Shown here in pieces: positions 27,138 through 35,637 of a stretch of DNA of 64,000 nt. The translations under genes and the position numbers were made by a program. Numbering within the stretch: position 1 is the first letter of the stretch; every line of letters begins with the position of its first letter. The DNA lies in contig NZ_VSEY01000023.1 of assembly GCF_008086045.1 (NCBI RefSeq), positions 1 to 64,000 on the forward strand, in the 5' to 3' direction. The stretch comes from Nonomuraea sp. PA05. Lineage in GTDB: Bacteria > Actinomycetota > Actinomycetes > Streptosporangiales > Streptosporangiaceae. Under the pieces are notes generated by a model. That model had not been told where the DNA came from. It did no database searches and was given only the letters and a program-made list of their open reading frames with translations.

Positions 27138-28697
27138 TCAGGTGGGCTTCGAGACCGCCGCGAGCAGCTCGGGGGTACGGGCGAAGCCGATGCGGGCGGC
27201 CAGCCGCCGGCCGAGCACCTCCGCCAGCAGACCGTAGAACGGCGCCAGGATGGACACCCACAGGAGCCCGAACAGGAGCGGCACCACGAACGGCAGCACG
27301 ATCAGCCCGATGCCGACCGTGGCGCCCATCGCGGACGCGAACGCCAGCCCGCCCTGGCCGGGCGCGGCGCCGCTGAAGGCGTTCATCCGCTCGGGCGCCG
27401 TGTACGGCAGCACCACGCTCGTCACGGAGCCGACGCCGAGGCCGACCCCGAGCGCGCCCCAGCCGGTCAGCATGCCGGGCAGGATCGCGCCCGGCTGGCC
27501 GGTGAGCAAGCCGGTCGCGACCGCGATCACGGCGATCACGGGCACCGCGATCAGGGCGTTGGCCAGGTGACGGCCTGCCAGGTCGAGCTTCAGGCCGCGC
27601 TCGGACCCGAAGGCGACGGCGTTCATCCACAGGGAGCGGCCGTCGATGCCGAACGCGTTGATCGACTGCAGCGCGATCATCAGGGCGCCCATGCACGACA
27701 GGGTGATCGGCAGCCCGGCGCCCGCTTCGGCTGTCCTGGTCAGGGAGAACGACAGCACGACCGTCACCAGGATCGCGCTGAACCAGCCCACCCGGTAGCG
27801 GGGGTCGCGCCTGATGTACTTCAGCTCCTTGGTCACCACCGCGGCCAGCGGCCCGTCCGGCAGGAACCGGTCGGCGAGACCGCGCTCCCTGCGCACGGAG
27901 GCGGCCTGGGTGGAGACGTCCGGCGTGACCAGGGCCCGCGCGAGCGCCTTGATCCACAGCCAGGCCAGCGCCACGGTGAACAGCGCCACCAGCACCACCT
28001 CGGCCACCCCGACCAGGCCGCCGTCGGCGATGGCGTGGGCCAGCATGCCGGGCGGGGACCAGCGCAGCACGCCCGCCATCGCGTGCAACATGGTGGCCGG
28101 GTCGCCGAAGCCGCCGTTCATCAGCAGGTTGGGCAGTTGCGCGAGCAGCACCACGAGCAGCGCGGCCACCGCGAGCACGTCGCGCCCGCGCCGGGTGCGC
28201 AGCGCGCTCGACAGCGCGGTGGTGATCAGCCGGGACGCCACCACGCACAGCGCGAACTGCACCAGCACCGCCGGCACCCCGAGCAGCCAGCCGCCGGCGC
28301 TGGAGGCCAGCCCGACCAGGGCGCCGAGCGTCACGATCAGCATCGCCACCGGCCAGGCGCCCGTGACGGAGGCGGTGAACAGGCCGATCGCCAGCCGCCG
28401 CGTGCCCAGCGGGAACAGCGACAGCTTGGCCGGGTCGAGCGTGTCGTCCAGGCCGAACGCCATCAGCGGCACGACCATCCAGCCGAACAGGAACGCGGCG
28501 AACGCCATGATGACCAGCGAGGCCGCGATGTCCGGGGGCGCCAGCCGCAGCAGGCTCATCAGGAAGAAGCCGAGCACGGCCAGGCCCGCCGCGGCGAGGA
28601 GGGTGAAGATGAACCCGAGCTTGCGCTGGAGGTCGCCGCGCAGGTTGCCGGCCATCAGGCGCAGCTTGAGCTGGGCGAAGAGGGCGACGGTGGTCAT
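27138..28697 (-). CDS. ABC-2 type transporter permease
   Basis: The 519-residue membrane protein has about 12 hydrophobic segments in two halves (for example ILVTVVLSFSLTRT, GIGLIVLPFVVPLLFGLLWV), with a cytosolic middle loop near residues 265-300 (KELKYIRRDPRYR). It overlaps the ATPase gene by four bases (ATGA) and so forms a two-gene exporter. The family resembles YhaP/ABC-2 exporters; substrate is unknown. Confidence 0.88.
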   Translation of the reverse strand: MTTVALFAQLKLRLMAGNLRGDLQRKLGFIFTLLAAAGLAVLGFFLMSLLRLAPPDIAASLVIMAFAAFLFGWMVVPLMAFGLDDTLDPAKLSLFPLGTRRLAIGLFTASVTGAWPVAMLIVTLGALVGLASSAGGWLLGVPAVLVQFALCVVASRLITTALSSALRTRRGRDVLAVAALLVVLLAQLPNLLMNGGFGDPATMLHAMAGVLRWSPPGMLAHAIADGGLVGVAEVVLVALFTVALAWLWIKALARALVTPDVSTQAASVRRERGLADRFLPDGPLAAVVTKELKYIRRDPRYRVGWFSAILVTVVLSFSLTRTAEAGAGLPITLSCMGALMIALQSINAFGIDGRSLWMNAVAFGSERGLKLDLAGRHLANALIAVPVIAVIAVATGLLTGQPGAILPGMLTGWGALGVGLGVGSVTSVVLPYTAPERMNAFSGAAPGQGGLAFASAMGATVGIGLIVLPFVVPLLFGLLWVSILAPFYGLLAEVLGRRLAARIGFARTPELLAAVSKPT

Positions 28698-29545
28698 GGG
28701 GAGGCCTGCTGCTGGGAGTCGCTGGGGGCTTGTGCCTGCTCGGCCACCTGTTCGGCCGTCTGCTCCCGCGCTTGTTCGCGTGCTCTGCCGCCGAGCCAGC
28801 CCAGGCCCGGCTCGCCGCTCTGGGGCGCGCCGCCGACCAGTTCGAGGAACGCCTGGTTGAGTGAGGGACGATCACCGCGTACGTCCGCCAGCGCCCCCTG
28901 CGCGACGATGTGCCCCGCGCTCATCACCGACACCCAGTCGCACAGCCGCTCCACCAGGTCCATCACGTGACTGGAGAAGATGACGGTGGAGCCGGAGGCG
29001 GTGAAGCGCCGTAACACCTCGGTGAGCGTGTTCGCGCTGACCGGGTCGACGCCTTCGAACGGCTCGTCGAGGAAGAGCACGGACGGGTTGTGCAGCAGCG
29101 CCGCGGCCAGGCCGATCTTCTTGCGCATGCCGGTGGAGTAGTCGACGACGAGCTTGTCGGCGGCGTCGGCCAGGTCCATCACGGCCAGCAGCTCGCCCGC
29201 GCGCTGCTCGACGTCCGCCTTGGGCAGGCCGCGCAGCCTGCCGTTGTAGATGAGCAGCTCGCGGCCCGACAGCCGCTCGAACAGCCGCAGCCCCTCGGGC
29301 AACACGCCGATGCGCGCCTTCACCTCGACGGGGTCGCGCCAGACGTGGAAGCCGTCCACCTCGGCGGACCCGCCGTCGGGACGGAGCAGCCCGGTGATCA
29401 TGCTGAGGGTGGTCGTCTTGCCTGCTCCGTTGGGCCCGACCAGGCCGGCGAAGCTCCCGGCGGGGACCACGAGGTCCACCCCCGCGACGGCGATCTGCTG
29501 CCCGTAACGCTTGAACAGGGCGTGCGTGCGAACCGCGTCCGACAT
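28694..29545 (-). CDS. ABC transporter ATP-binding protein
   Basis: The 283-residue ATPase has Walker A GPNGAGKT (K43), a Q-loop-like [15 protein letters not shown], the signature YSTGMRKK (136-143) in place of LSGGQ, Walker B VLFLDEP (D160, E161) and the switch histidine in FSSHVMD. The YSxGM(R/K) signature is typical of CcmA-like ABC-2 exporters. After about residue 245 comes a low-complexity tail with [17 protein letters not shown]. It powers the permease encoded downstream (ATGA overlap). It is divergent from accD, sharing only 35 bases of spacer. Confidence 0.92.
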   Translation of the reverse strand: MSDAVRTHALFKRYGQQIAVAGVDLVVPAGSFAGLVGPNGAGKTTTLSMITGLLRPDGGSAEVDGFHVWRDPVEVKARIGVLPEGLRLFERLSGRELLIYNGRLRGLPKADVEQRAGELLAVMDLADAADKLVVDYSTGMRKKIGLAAALLHNPSVLFLDEPFEGVDPVSANTLTEVLRRFTASGSTVIFSSHVMDLVERLCDWVSVMSAGHIVAQGALADVRGDRPSLNQAFLELVGGAPQSGEPGLGWLGGRAREQAREQTAEQVAEQAQAPSDSQQQASP

Positions 29546-29580
29546 GGCTTCACTCTAGGAGGAGGACTAGCCTTGCGCGC

Positions 29581-31167
29581 ATGAGCACTGCGGAGGCGAT
29601 GCCGGAGGAGCCGGATATCCACACCACCGCCGGGAAGATCGCCGACCTGGAGCGGCGACTCGACGAGGCCGTGCATGCGGGCTCGTCGGCGGCGGTGGAC
29701 AAGCAGCACGCCAAGGGCAAGATGACGGCCAGGGAGCGGGTGCTGGCGCTGCTGGACGAGGGCTCGTTCGTGGAGTTCGACGAGTTCGCCAGGCACCGGT
29801 CCACTATGTTCGGGATGGAAGAGCGCCGGCCGTACGGCGATGGCGTCATCACCGGGCACGGCACGGTCGACGGCCGCCAGGTGTGCGTGTTCTCGCAGGA
29901 CGTGACGGTGTTCGGCGGCTCGCTCGGCGAGGTGTACGGCGAGAAGATCGTCAAGGTGCTCGATCTGGCGATCAAGACCGGCTGCCCGATCATCGGCATC
30001 AACGAGGGCGGCGGCGCGCGCATCCAGGAGGGTGTGGTCGCGCTCGGCCTGTACGCGGAGATCTTCAAGCGCAACGTGCACGCCTCCGGCGTGATCCCGC
30101 AGATCTCGCTCATCATGGGCGCGGCGGCCGGCGGCCACGTCTACTCCCCCGCGCTGACCGACTTCGTGGTGATGGTGGACCAGACGTCGCAGATGTTCAT
30201 CACGGGTCCCGACGTGATCAAGACGGTGACCGGCGAGGAGGTCACGTTCGAGGAGCTCGGCGGGGCCCGCACGCACAACACCAGGTCGGGGGTGGCGCAC
30301 TACCAGGCCGCCGACGAGGAGGACGCGCTCGAGTACGTCAAGGCGCTGCTGTCGTACCTGCCGTCGAACAACCTGGACGAGGCTCCGGCGTACGAACCGG
30401 CCGCCGACCTCGACCCGGACCCCGGCCTGGACGAGGTGATCCCCGACTCGCCGAACCAGCCGTACGACATGCACCGGGTGATCGAGCACGTGCTGGACGA
30501 CGGGGAGTTCCTGGAGGTCCACGCGCTGTTCGCGCCGAACATGGTGGTCGGGTACGGCCGGGTGGACGGCCAGCCGGTGGGCGTGGTGGCCAACCAGCCC
30601 ATGCATTTCGCGGGATGTCTGGATATCAACGCATCCGAGAAGGCCGCCCGATTTATTCGAACATGTGATGCGTTTAATATTCCGATCCTGACTTTTGTTG
30701 ATGTACCGGGTTTCCTTCCCGGCACCGATCAGGAATGGAACGGAATCATCCGTCGCGGGGCCAAGCTCCTGTACGCCTACGCCGAGGCGACCGTCCCGCT
30801 GATCACCGTCATCACCCGCAAGGCGTACGGCGGCGCGTACGACGTCATGGGCTCCAAGCACCTCGGCGCGGACATCAACCTGGCCTGGCCCACCGCGCAG
30901 ATCGCGGTCATGGGCGCGCAGGGCGCGGTCAACATCCTCCACCGGCGCAGGCTCGCCGCCGCCGACGACCCCGAGGCCGAGCGGGCCGCCCTCGTCACCG
31001 AGTACGAGGACACGTTGGCCAACCCGTACATCGCGGCGGAGCGCGGCTATGTGGACGCGGTGATCCGGCCATCCGAAACCCGGCCGCAGGTCGTCAGGGC
31101 GCTGCGAGCCCTCAGGAACAAGCGGATGACGCTGCCGCCCAAGAAGCATGGGAACATTCCGCTGTGA
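29581..31167 (+). CDS. accD: Acyl-CoA carboxylase beta subunit (carboxyltransferase; propionyl-CoA type)
   Basis: The 528-residue carboxyltransferase moves CO2 from biotin to an acyl-CoA, most likely propionyl-CoA. N- and C-terminal crotonase-fold halves are complete: [52 protein letters not shown] in the first and [52 protein letters not shown] in the second. A strong AGGAGGAGG precedes the ATG. It overlaps the epsilon-subunit gene by four bases. Between 30604 and about 30760 about half of the codons end in A or T, in sharp contrast to the rest, although the protein motifs there are intact. The biotin-carrying alpha subunit is not in the window. Confidence 0.96.
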   Translation: MSTAEAMPEEPDIHTTAGKIADLERRLDEAVHAGSSAAVDKQHAKGKMTARERVLALLDEGSFVEFDEFARHRSTMFGMEERRPYGDGVITGHGTVDGRQVCVFSQDVTVFGGSLGEVYGEKIVKVLDLAIKTGCPIIGINEGGGARIQEGVVALGLYAEIFKRNVHASGVIPQISLIMGAAAGGHVYSPALTDFVVMVDQTSQMFITGPDVIKTVTGEEVTFEELGGARTHNTRSGVAHYQAADEEDALEYVKALLSYLPSNNLDEAPAYEPAADLDPDPGLDEVIPDSPNQPYDMHRVIEHVLDDGEFLEVHALFAPNMVVGYGRVDGQPVGVVANQPMHFAGCLDINASEKAARFIRTCDAFNIPILTFVDVPGFLPGTDQEWNGIIRRGAKLLYAYAEATVPLITVITRKAYGGAYDVMGSKHLGADINLAWPTAQIAVMGAQGAVNILHRRRLAAADDPEAERAALVTEYEDTLANPYIAAERGYVDAVIRPSETRPQVVRALRALRNKRMTLPPKKHGNIPL

Positions 31168-31364
31168 CGACTGACCTGCGCATTGTCCGGGGCGACGCCA
31201 CGCCTGAGGAGATCGCCGCGCTGGCGGCCGTCCTGGCGTCCCGGCGCGCCGAACGGCAGGCACCACCCGCACCGGGAAGACAAACATGGCGAAACCCGGC
31301 TAGAGCTATGCGTAAGCCTGTCGCGCCAGGGAAGTCGGCATGGCGGATGAGCGCACTACCCTAG
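31164..31364 (+). CDS. accE: Acyl-CoA carboxylase epsilon subunit
   Basis: The 66-residue product starts at a GTG overlapping the accD stop (GTGA). It reads [20 protein letters not shown], then a variable Pro-rich linker and the typical ending [12 protein letters not shown]. Epsilon subunits occur only in actinobacterial acyl-CoA carboxylases, where they bridge alpha and beta subunits and raise activity. The length and coupling are as expected, so the call is secure despite the small size. Confidence 0.93.
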   Translation: MTTDLRIVRGDATPEEIAALAAVLASRRAERQAPPAPGRQTWRNPARAMRKPVAPGKSAWRMSALP

Positions 31365-31471
31365 ATAGATCCTGGGAATCGGGTGTCAAGTTCCCCGGGA
31401 GTTGGGACTATCTAGAGAAAGTAGGCGTATATAGTCGGCCGATCAACTAACACCGCGGCCTGGAGGACGAC

Positions 31472-32413
31472 ATGGCCATCCCAGACCTCATGCCGCATCC
31501 TGTGGCAGCCAAGTACGCCGTCCTAGTGGATGTCGGTTATCTGTACGCTGCGGCAGGCGAAGTGCTGCTCGGCGCGAAGGAGCGCAAGGAATATCGGGTG
31601 GCCGCCGATGAGCTCATCCAGAGTCTACAGAAACATGCAGAGGAACGCATTTCGGGCGAACTTCTGCGGATCTATTGGTATGACGCAGCCCGTGATCGCG
31701 TGCCTACCGTCGACCAGCGTGTCATCGCTCAGCTTCCGTGGGTCAAGGTGCGACTTGGCAACCTGAACGCCCGCGGCCAGCAGAAGGGCGTGGACGCACA
31801 GATCCGGAGTGATCTGGAGGCACTGGCCAGGCATCATGCGGTCACTGACACGATCCTGCTGGCGGGTGACGAGGACATGGTCCCGGCGGTGGAGGCGGCG
31901 CAGGCGTACGGCGTGCGCATCCATCTGTGGGGCGTCGAACCGCCGTACGGCACCAACCAGGCCGAACGGCTGGTGTGGGAGTCCGACACCGTCGAAGTGA
32001 TCAGCGCCGATTTCCTAAGACCGTTTTTCAGCCGTGCTCCCCAGCCCGTCCCTGTCACTCCACCCGCCGCCGCACCCTCGCCCGCCCAGGTCTTCGCCGG
32101 GCGCGCCCCCGTCAAACCGCACGCCAAACCGGGCCAGGTCGCCAAACTCGGGCCGAGCAGACCTCGGGTCGAGGACGTGGGTGAACATGTCGCGCAGAAG
32201 TGGATACTGACGCGCGGGCGCGACAACATCCGCGATCTGCTTCCCGGGCCGATCCTGCCCACCGTGATCGACACCGAGCTGCTGATCGAGGCCGAGAAGG
32301 AGCTCGGGCACTCGCTGCGGCCCTACCCGGAGGCGCGGGTGTGGCTGCGCGACGGGTTCTGGGCCCGGGTCTACCGGGAGTTCGACCTGGGGGTGGGCGT
32401 CTCCTCCAAGTAG
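31472..32413 (+). CDS. NYN-domain (LabA/DUF88-type) putative ribonuclease with C-terminal domain
   Basis: The 313-residue protein has a PIN-like NYN nuclease domain at about residues 14-185 with the acidic metal site D20 (AVLVDVGYLY), D108 (KGVDAQIRSDL), D133 and D135 (LLAGDEDMVPAV). A Pro/Ala linker (about 190-235) leads to a C-terminal domain (VAQKWILTRGRDNIRDLLPG to the end) of a small LOTUS-like or unknown fold. It probably cuts RNA. A CTGGAGG precedes the ATG. The first half uses many A/T-ending codons (CAT, GCA, GAA, CTT, TAT) and the second half almost none, hinting at a mosaic origin. Confidence 0.82.
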   Translation: MAIPDLMPHPVAAKYAVLVDVGYLYAAAGEVLLGAKERKEYRVAADELIQSLQKHAEERISGELLRIYWYDAARDRVPTVDQRVIAQLPWVKVRLGNLNARGQQKGVDAQIRSDLEALARHHAVTDTILLAGDEDMVPAVEAAQAYGVRIHLWGVEPPYGTNQAERLVWESDTVEVISADFLRPFFSRAPQPVPVTPPAAAPSPAQVFAGRAPVKPHAKPGQVAKLGPSRPRVEDVGEHVAQKWILTRGRDNIRDLLPGPILPTVIDTELLIEAEKELGHSLRPYPEARVWLRDGFWARVYREFDLGVGVSSK

Positions 32414-32487
32414 CCGTCCCGGTGGGCTGACGTTGGCGTCTGATTTCCGCCAGTCAGTCCCCTTGGGGAGCGCATACTGTCGGAGGC

Positions 32488-33900
32488 ATGTCACCAGTAG
32501 AACTCGACTTCGACTCCTGTTACCGGGCCGTCTCCGCCAGGGACGCCCGGTTCGACGGGCGCTTCTACACGGCGGTGACCACCACCCGCATCTACTGCCG
32601 GCCGATCTGCCCCGCCCGCACCCCGTCGGCGCGCAACGTGCGCTTCTACCGGCACGCGGCGTCGGCGGAGGCCGCCGGATTCCGCCCCTGCAAGCGCTGC
32701 CGCCCCGAACTGTCGCCCGGCGACCCCGGCTGGGACGTGCGCGGCGACCTCATCGGACGGGCGCTGCGGCTCATCGACGACGGCGCGGCCGACGAGCAGG
32801 GCGTCGCCGGGCTCGCCCAGCGGCTGCACATCACCGAACGGCACCTGCACCGGCTGTTCGTGGCCGAGCTGGGCGTCGGGCCGCTGGCGGTGGCGCGGAC
32901 GAAGCGGCTGCTGCTGGCCAAGCAACTCCTGACGGAGACGGGGCTGCCGGTGACCGAGGTGGCGTTCGCCGCCGGGTTCGGGAGCGTGCGGCAGTTCAAC
33001 GCGACCATGCGGGAGACGTACGGGTTCACGCCGAGCGAACTGCGCGCCACGGCGGGGCCGCGAGCGGTCGTGGCCAACGGGGCCGCAGTGGCCGGGGGTG
33101 CGACGTTGCGGCTGCGGCTGCACCGGCGGGAGCCGTACGACGCGGACGGCGTGCTCGCCTTCCTGACCTCCCGCGCGATCCCCGGCCTGGAGGTGGCCGA
33201 CCACACGAAGTACACCAGAGCAGTACCAGGCGGCACGCTCACCCTCACCCCCAAGCGCGACCACATCGCCCTGGACGTGACCGTCGACGACACCCGCCAG
33301 CTCGCCCGCCTGGTCGCCCGCTGCCGCCGACTCCTGGACCTGGACGCCGACCCCGACGCCATCTCCGAGGTACTCGGCCAAACCTCGCTCGCCCCGCTGG
33401 TCGCGGCCAGGCCCGGGTTGCGGGTGCCGGGGGCGTTCGACGGGTTCGAGCTGGCCGTGCGCGCGGTCGTCGGCCAGCAGATCTCGGTGGCCGGCGCCCG
33501 GACGCTGCTCGGCCGCATCGTCGCCAAGGCCGCCGCGCCCGGCGGGCTCTTCCCCACCCCGGCCCGCCTCCTGGACACCGACCTGACCGGTCTCGGCCTG
33601 ACCAACCGCCGGATCGACACCCTCAAGGACCTCGCCGCCCGCCTGGCGGAGGGTCACATCGACCTGGACGGCGGGCAGGACCCCGCGGAAGCGGTGGCGG
33701 CGCTGCTGGAGGTTCGCGGCATCGGCCCGTGGACGGCCAGCTACATCGCGCTGCGAGCGCTGCGCGACCCGGACGCGTGGCCGACGGGCGACCTCGTCCT
33801 GAACAAGCGCATGGCCGCCCTCGGCATCTCTCACGACCACATCGAGCGGTGGCGCCCGTGGCGGGCGTACGCCGCCCTGCACCTCTGGAGCTCCTCATGA
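32488..33900 (+). CDS. AdaA-AlkA fusion: alkylation-response regulator and DNA-3-methyladenine glycosylase II
   Basis: The 470-residue protein joins an Ada zinc domain with C37, C41, C68 and C71 (methyl-acceptor equivalent C37), an AraC-type helix-turn-helix (VAGLAQRLHITERHLHRLFV, VTEVAFAAGFGSVRQFNATM), an AlkA N-terminal beta domain and an HhH-GPD glycosylase domain ending with LEVRGIGPWTASYIAL and catalytic D435 in PTGDLVLNK. It would sense methyl-phosphotriesters, activate transcription and excise alkylated bases. Such fusions are usual in actinobacteria. Its stop overlaps the Ogt gene (ATGA), so it forms an adaptive-response operon. Confidence 0.93.
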   Translation: MSPVELDFDSCYRAVSARDARFDGRFYTAVTTTRIYCRPICPARTPSARNVRFYRHAASAEAAGFRPCKRCRPELSPGDPGWDVRGDLIGRALRLIDDGAADEQGVAGLAQRLHITERHLHRLFVAELGVGPLAVARTKRLLLAKQLLTETGLPVTEVAFAAGFGSVRQFNATMRETYGFTPSELRATAGPRAVVANGAAVAGGATLRLRLHRREPYDADGVLAFLTSRAIPGLEVADHTKYTRAVPGGTLTLTPKRDHIALDVTVDDTRQLARLVARCRRLLDLDADPDAISEVLGQTSLAPLVAARPGLRVPGAFDGFELAVRAVVGQQISVAGARTLLGRIVAKAAAPGGLFPTPARLLDTDLTGLGLTNRRIDTLKDLAARLAEGHIDLDGGQDPAEAVAALLEVRGIGPWTASYIALRALRDPDAWPTGDLVLNKRMAALGISHDHIERWRPWRAYAALHLWSSS

Positions 33901-34409
33901 TCGCTGCTCAGCTCGTTCCGACGCCGGTGGGGCCGCTGGCCCTGCTCGCCCGCGAGGGAGTGCTGGTCGCGGCCGGCTTCACCGCCGACCCGACGGAGAT
34001 GTTCGTCCGGCTCACCCCCGCGCTGCAGGCCGAGGGGCTGGAAGTCGTCCCCGACCTCGGCCTGGCCGCCGAGGCCACCCGCGCCTACTTCGACGGCGAC
34101 CTGCACGCGCTGGACACCGTCCCCGTCTCGCAGCCCGGCTCGCCCACACGTAAGCGGCTGCATGCGGCGTTGCGGGAGGTCAAGGCGGGGACGACCGTCT
34201 CCTATGCGGAGCTGGCGGAGCGGGCGGGGATGCCCAAGACGGCGGCCCGGGTGGCGGGGTCGGCTTGTTCGCAGAACCTGATCGCGCCGTTCGTGCCTTG
34301 TCATCGGGTGTTGCCCAGCTCGGGGGGATATGGCGGGTATTACTACGGCGTACCGGTAAAAGAGTGGCTGATCGCCTACGAAAGTGGAGGAATCGTTAAC
34401 TCCGTGTAA
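33897..34409 (+). CDS. ogt: Methylated-DNA--[protein]-cysteine S-methyltransferase
   Basis: The 170-residue suicide enzyme removes the methyl group from O6-methylguanine. It has GTTVSYAELAERAGMPKTAA (helix-turn-helix), ACSQNLIAPFVPCHRVLPSS with acceptor C135 in PCHR, and GYGGYYYGVPVKEWLI. Length is normal. The ATG overlaps the stop of the Ada-AlkA gene, linking three repair activities in one message. Confidence 0.95.
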   Translation: MIAAQLVPTPVGPLALLAREGVLVAAGFTADPTEMFVRLTPALQAEGLEVVPDLGLAAEATRAYFDGDLHALDTVPVSQPGSPTRKRLHAALREVKAGTTVSYAELAERAGMPKTAARVAGSACSQNLIAPFVPCHRVLPSSGGYGGYYYGVPVKEWLIAYESGGIVNSV

Positions 34410-34441
34410 TGTATTCGCTGCTCTAGGTAATGTATCCGTCC

Positions 34442-35335
34442 ATGGCAGTGACTTTAGAACATGAGTACCTGATCGAGCTCGTCCGCAATCGCCCGTCCCT
34501 GGTCACGGCTCTGCTGACGGAGCAGGGAATCGCCGTGCCGGCCTGCGATGAGATGTCGCTCGGCAACACCGACTTCACCGACTGCAGACCGACGGAGTAC
34601 CGCGCCGACTCCGTGATCGTCATGACCCGAGGCGGGACGCCGGTGAGCGCGGTGGTGCTGGAGATCCAGCGGGCGCCCGACAAGCGTAAACAATGGTCCT
34701 GGCCGGTCTACCTGAGCACGCTGCGGGCACGTACCAAGTGCCCGGTGCTGCTCGTGGTCTTCTGCCGGGACACCGCGACAGCCAAGGCCTGCGCCGAAGC
34801 CATCGACATGGGGCATCCGGGGTGGGTGCTGGTGCCTGTCGTCGTGGGTCCGGAGGAGGTGCCGCCGATCATCGACGCAACGCAGGCCGCCGCCAACCCC
34901 GAACTCGCCACCCTTTCGACGATCGTGCACAGCACCCACGCGTCCGAGCTACGAGACAAGATCGTGCAAACGTACGTCCAGGCCATAGCCGAGAGCCCGA
35001 AGGATCGGCCAAGCTATATTGAGCTGGTACTCAGCTCGGTGCCCCGGTCCGTCGCCAAGAAGATCTACGAGGAGCTCGAGATGACCGTGGACCACGACTA
35101 CCTCATGACCTTCGACTTCGTCCGCGAGTGGGTCGAACGGGGGGAGGCCAGGGGCGAGGCCAGGGGCGAGGCCAGGGGCGAGGCCAAGGCCATCCTCGGC
35201 TTCCTCGAGAGCCGAAACGTACCCGTACCGCAGGAAGCACGGGAGCGCATCCTCGCCTGCACCGACGAGGCGACGCTGATGACATGGATCAGCAGAGCCG
35301 CCACCGTCACCACCGCCGACGAACTGTTCGATTGA
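34442..35335 (+). CDS. Rpn/PD-(D/E)XK nuclease-like family hypothetical protein
   Basis: The 297-residue product begins MAVTLEHEYLIELVRNRPSL and has ADSVIVMTRGGTPVSAVVLEIQRAPDKRKQ..WPVYL, in which the D(x)n-ExQ order fits the core of PD-(D/E)XK-type nucleases like the Rpn family; this is known in many actinomycete copies annotated only as hypothetical. Residues about 234-249 hold four GEAR/GEAK tetrapeptides from a 12-base repeat, then a helical AILGFLESRNVPVPQEARER tail. The start is ATG 34442; an ATG at 34430 is possible. The last 80 codons and following 30 bases are repeated directly downstream. Confidence 0.65.
   Translation: MAVTLEHEYLIELVRNRPSLVTALLTEQGIAVPACDEMSLGNTDFTDCRPTEYRADSVIVMTRGGTPVSAVVLEIQRAPDKRKQWSWPVYLSTLRARTKCPVLLVVFCRDTATAKACAEAIDMGHPGWVLVPVVVGPEEVPPIIDATQAAANPELATLSTIVHSTHASELRDKIVQTYVQAIAESPKDRPSYIELVLSSVPRSVAKKIYEELEMTVDHDYLMTFDFVREWVERGEARGEARGEARGEAKAILGFLESRNVPVPQEARERILACTDEATLMTWISRAATVTTADELFD
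35141..35188 (+). repeat. 12-bp in-frame tandem repeat (GEAR)x4
   Basis: Four copies of a 12-base unit (GGCGAGGCCAGG type) encode GEARGEARGEARGEAK. The downstream duplicate has only two units, as GKARGKAK, so copy number differs between the paralogous segments. Confidence 0.9.
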
Positions 35336-35376
35336 TCCCCCCGTCACGGCCGGCGCCACGCAAGACGGCCGTAAAT

Positions 35377-35595
35377 CGCGACTACCTCATGACCTTCGAC
35401 TTCGTCCGCGAGTGGGTCGAACTGGGCAAGGCTAGGGGCAAAGCCAAGGCCATCCTCGGCTTCCTCGAGAGCCGAAACGTACCCGTACCGCAGGAAGCAC
35501 GGGAGCGCATCCTCGCCTGCACCGACGAGGCGACGCTGATGACATGGATCAGCAGAGCCGCCACCGTCACCACCGCCGACGAACTGTTCGACTGA
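35377..35595 (+). pseudogene. Partial tandem duplicate of the Rpn-like gene's 3' end
   Basis: From about 35381 the sequence repeats 35095 onward: DYLMTFDFVREWVE, then GKARGKAKAIL instead of the GEAR array, then an almost base-identical stretch through LFD and the stop. Similarity continues about 30 bases past both stops. The copy lacks the nuclease-like part; an ATG at 35389 could give a 68-residue peptide, but no ribosome site is clear. I take it as a remnant of an unequal recombination. Confidence 0.8.
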
Positions 35596-35601
35596 TTCAC
35601 C

Positions 35602-35634
35602 CCGTCAGGGCTGGCACCACGCCAGCCCTGACGG
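35602..35634. terminator. Strong bidirectional terminator
   Basis: CCGTCAGGGCTGG (35602-35614) and CCAGCCCTGACGG (35622-35634) form an exact 13-bp stem with loop CACCACG between convergent genes. The corresponding place after the first gene copy has a degenerate form of it. Confidence 0.85.
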
Positions 35635-35637
35635 CGA

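Noticed and set aside
30604-30760. A hidden small gene in the low-GC3 accD patch
   Set aside because: No alternative frame with start, ribosome site and reasonable length; the accD frame remains conserved.
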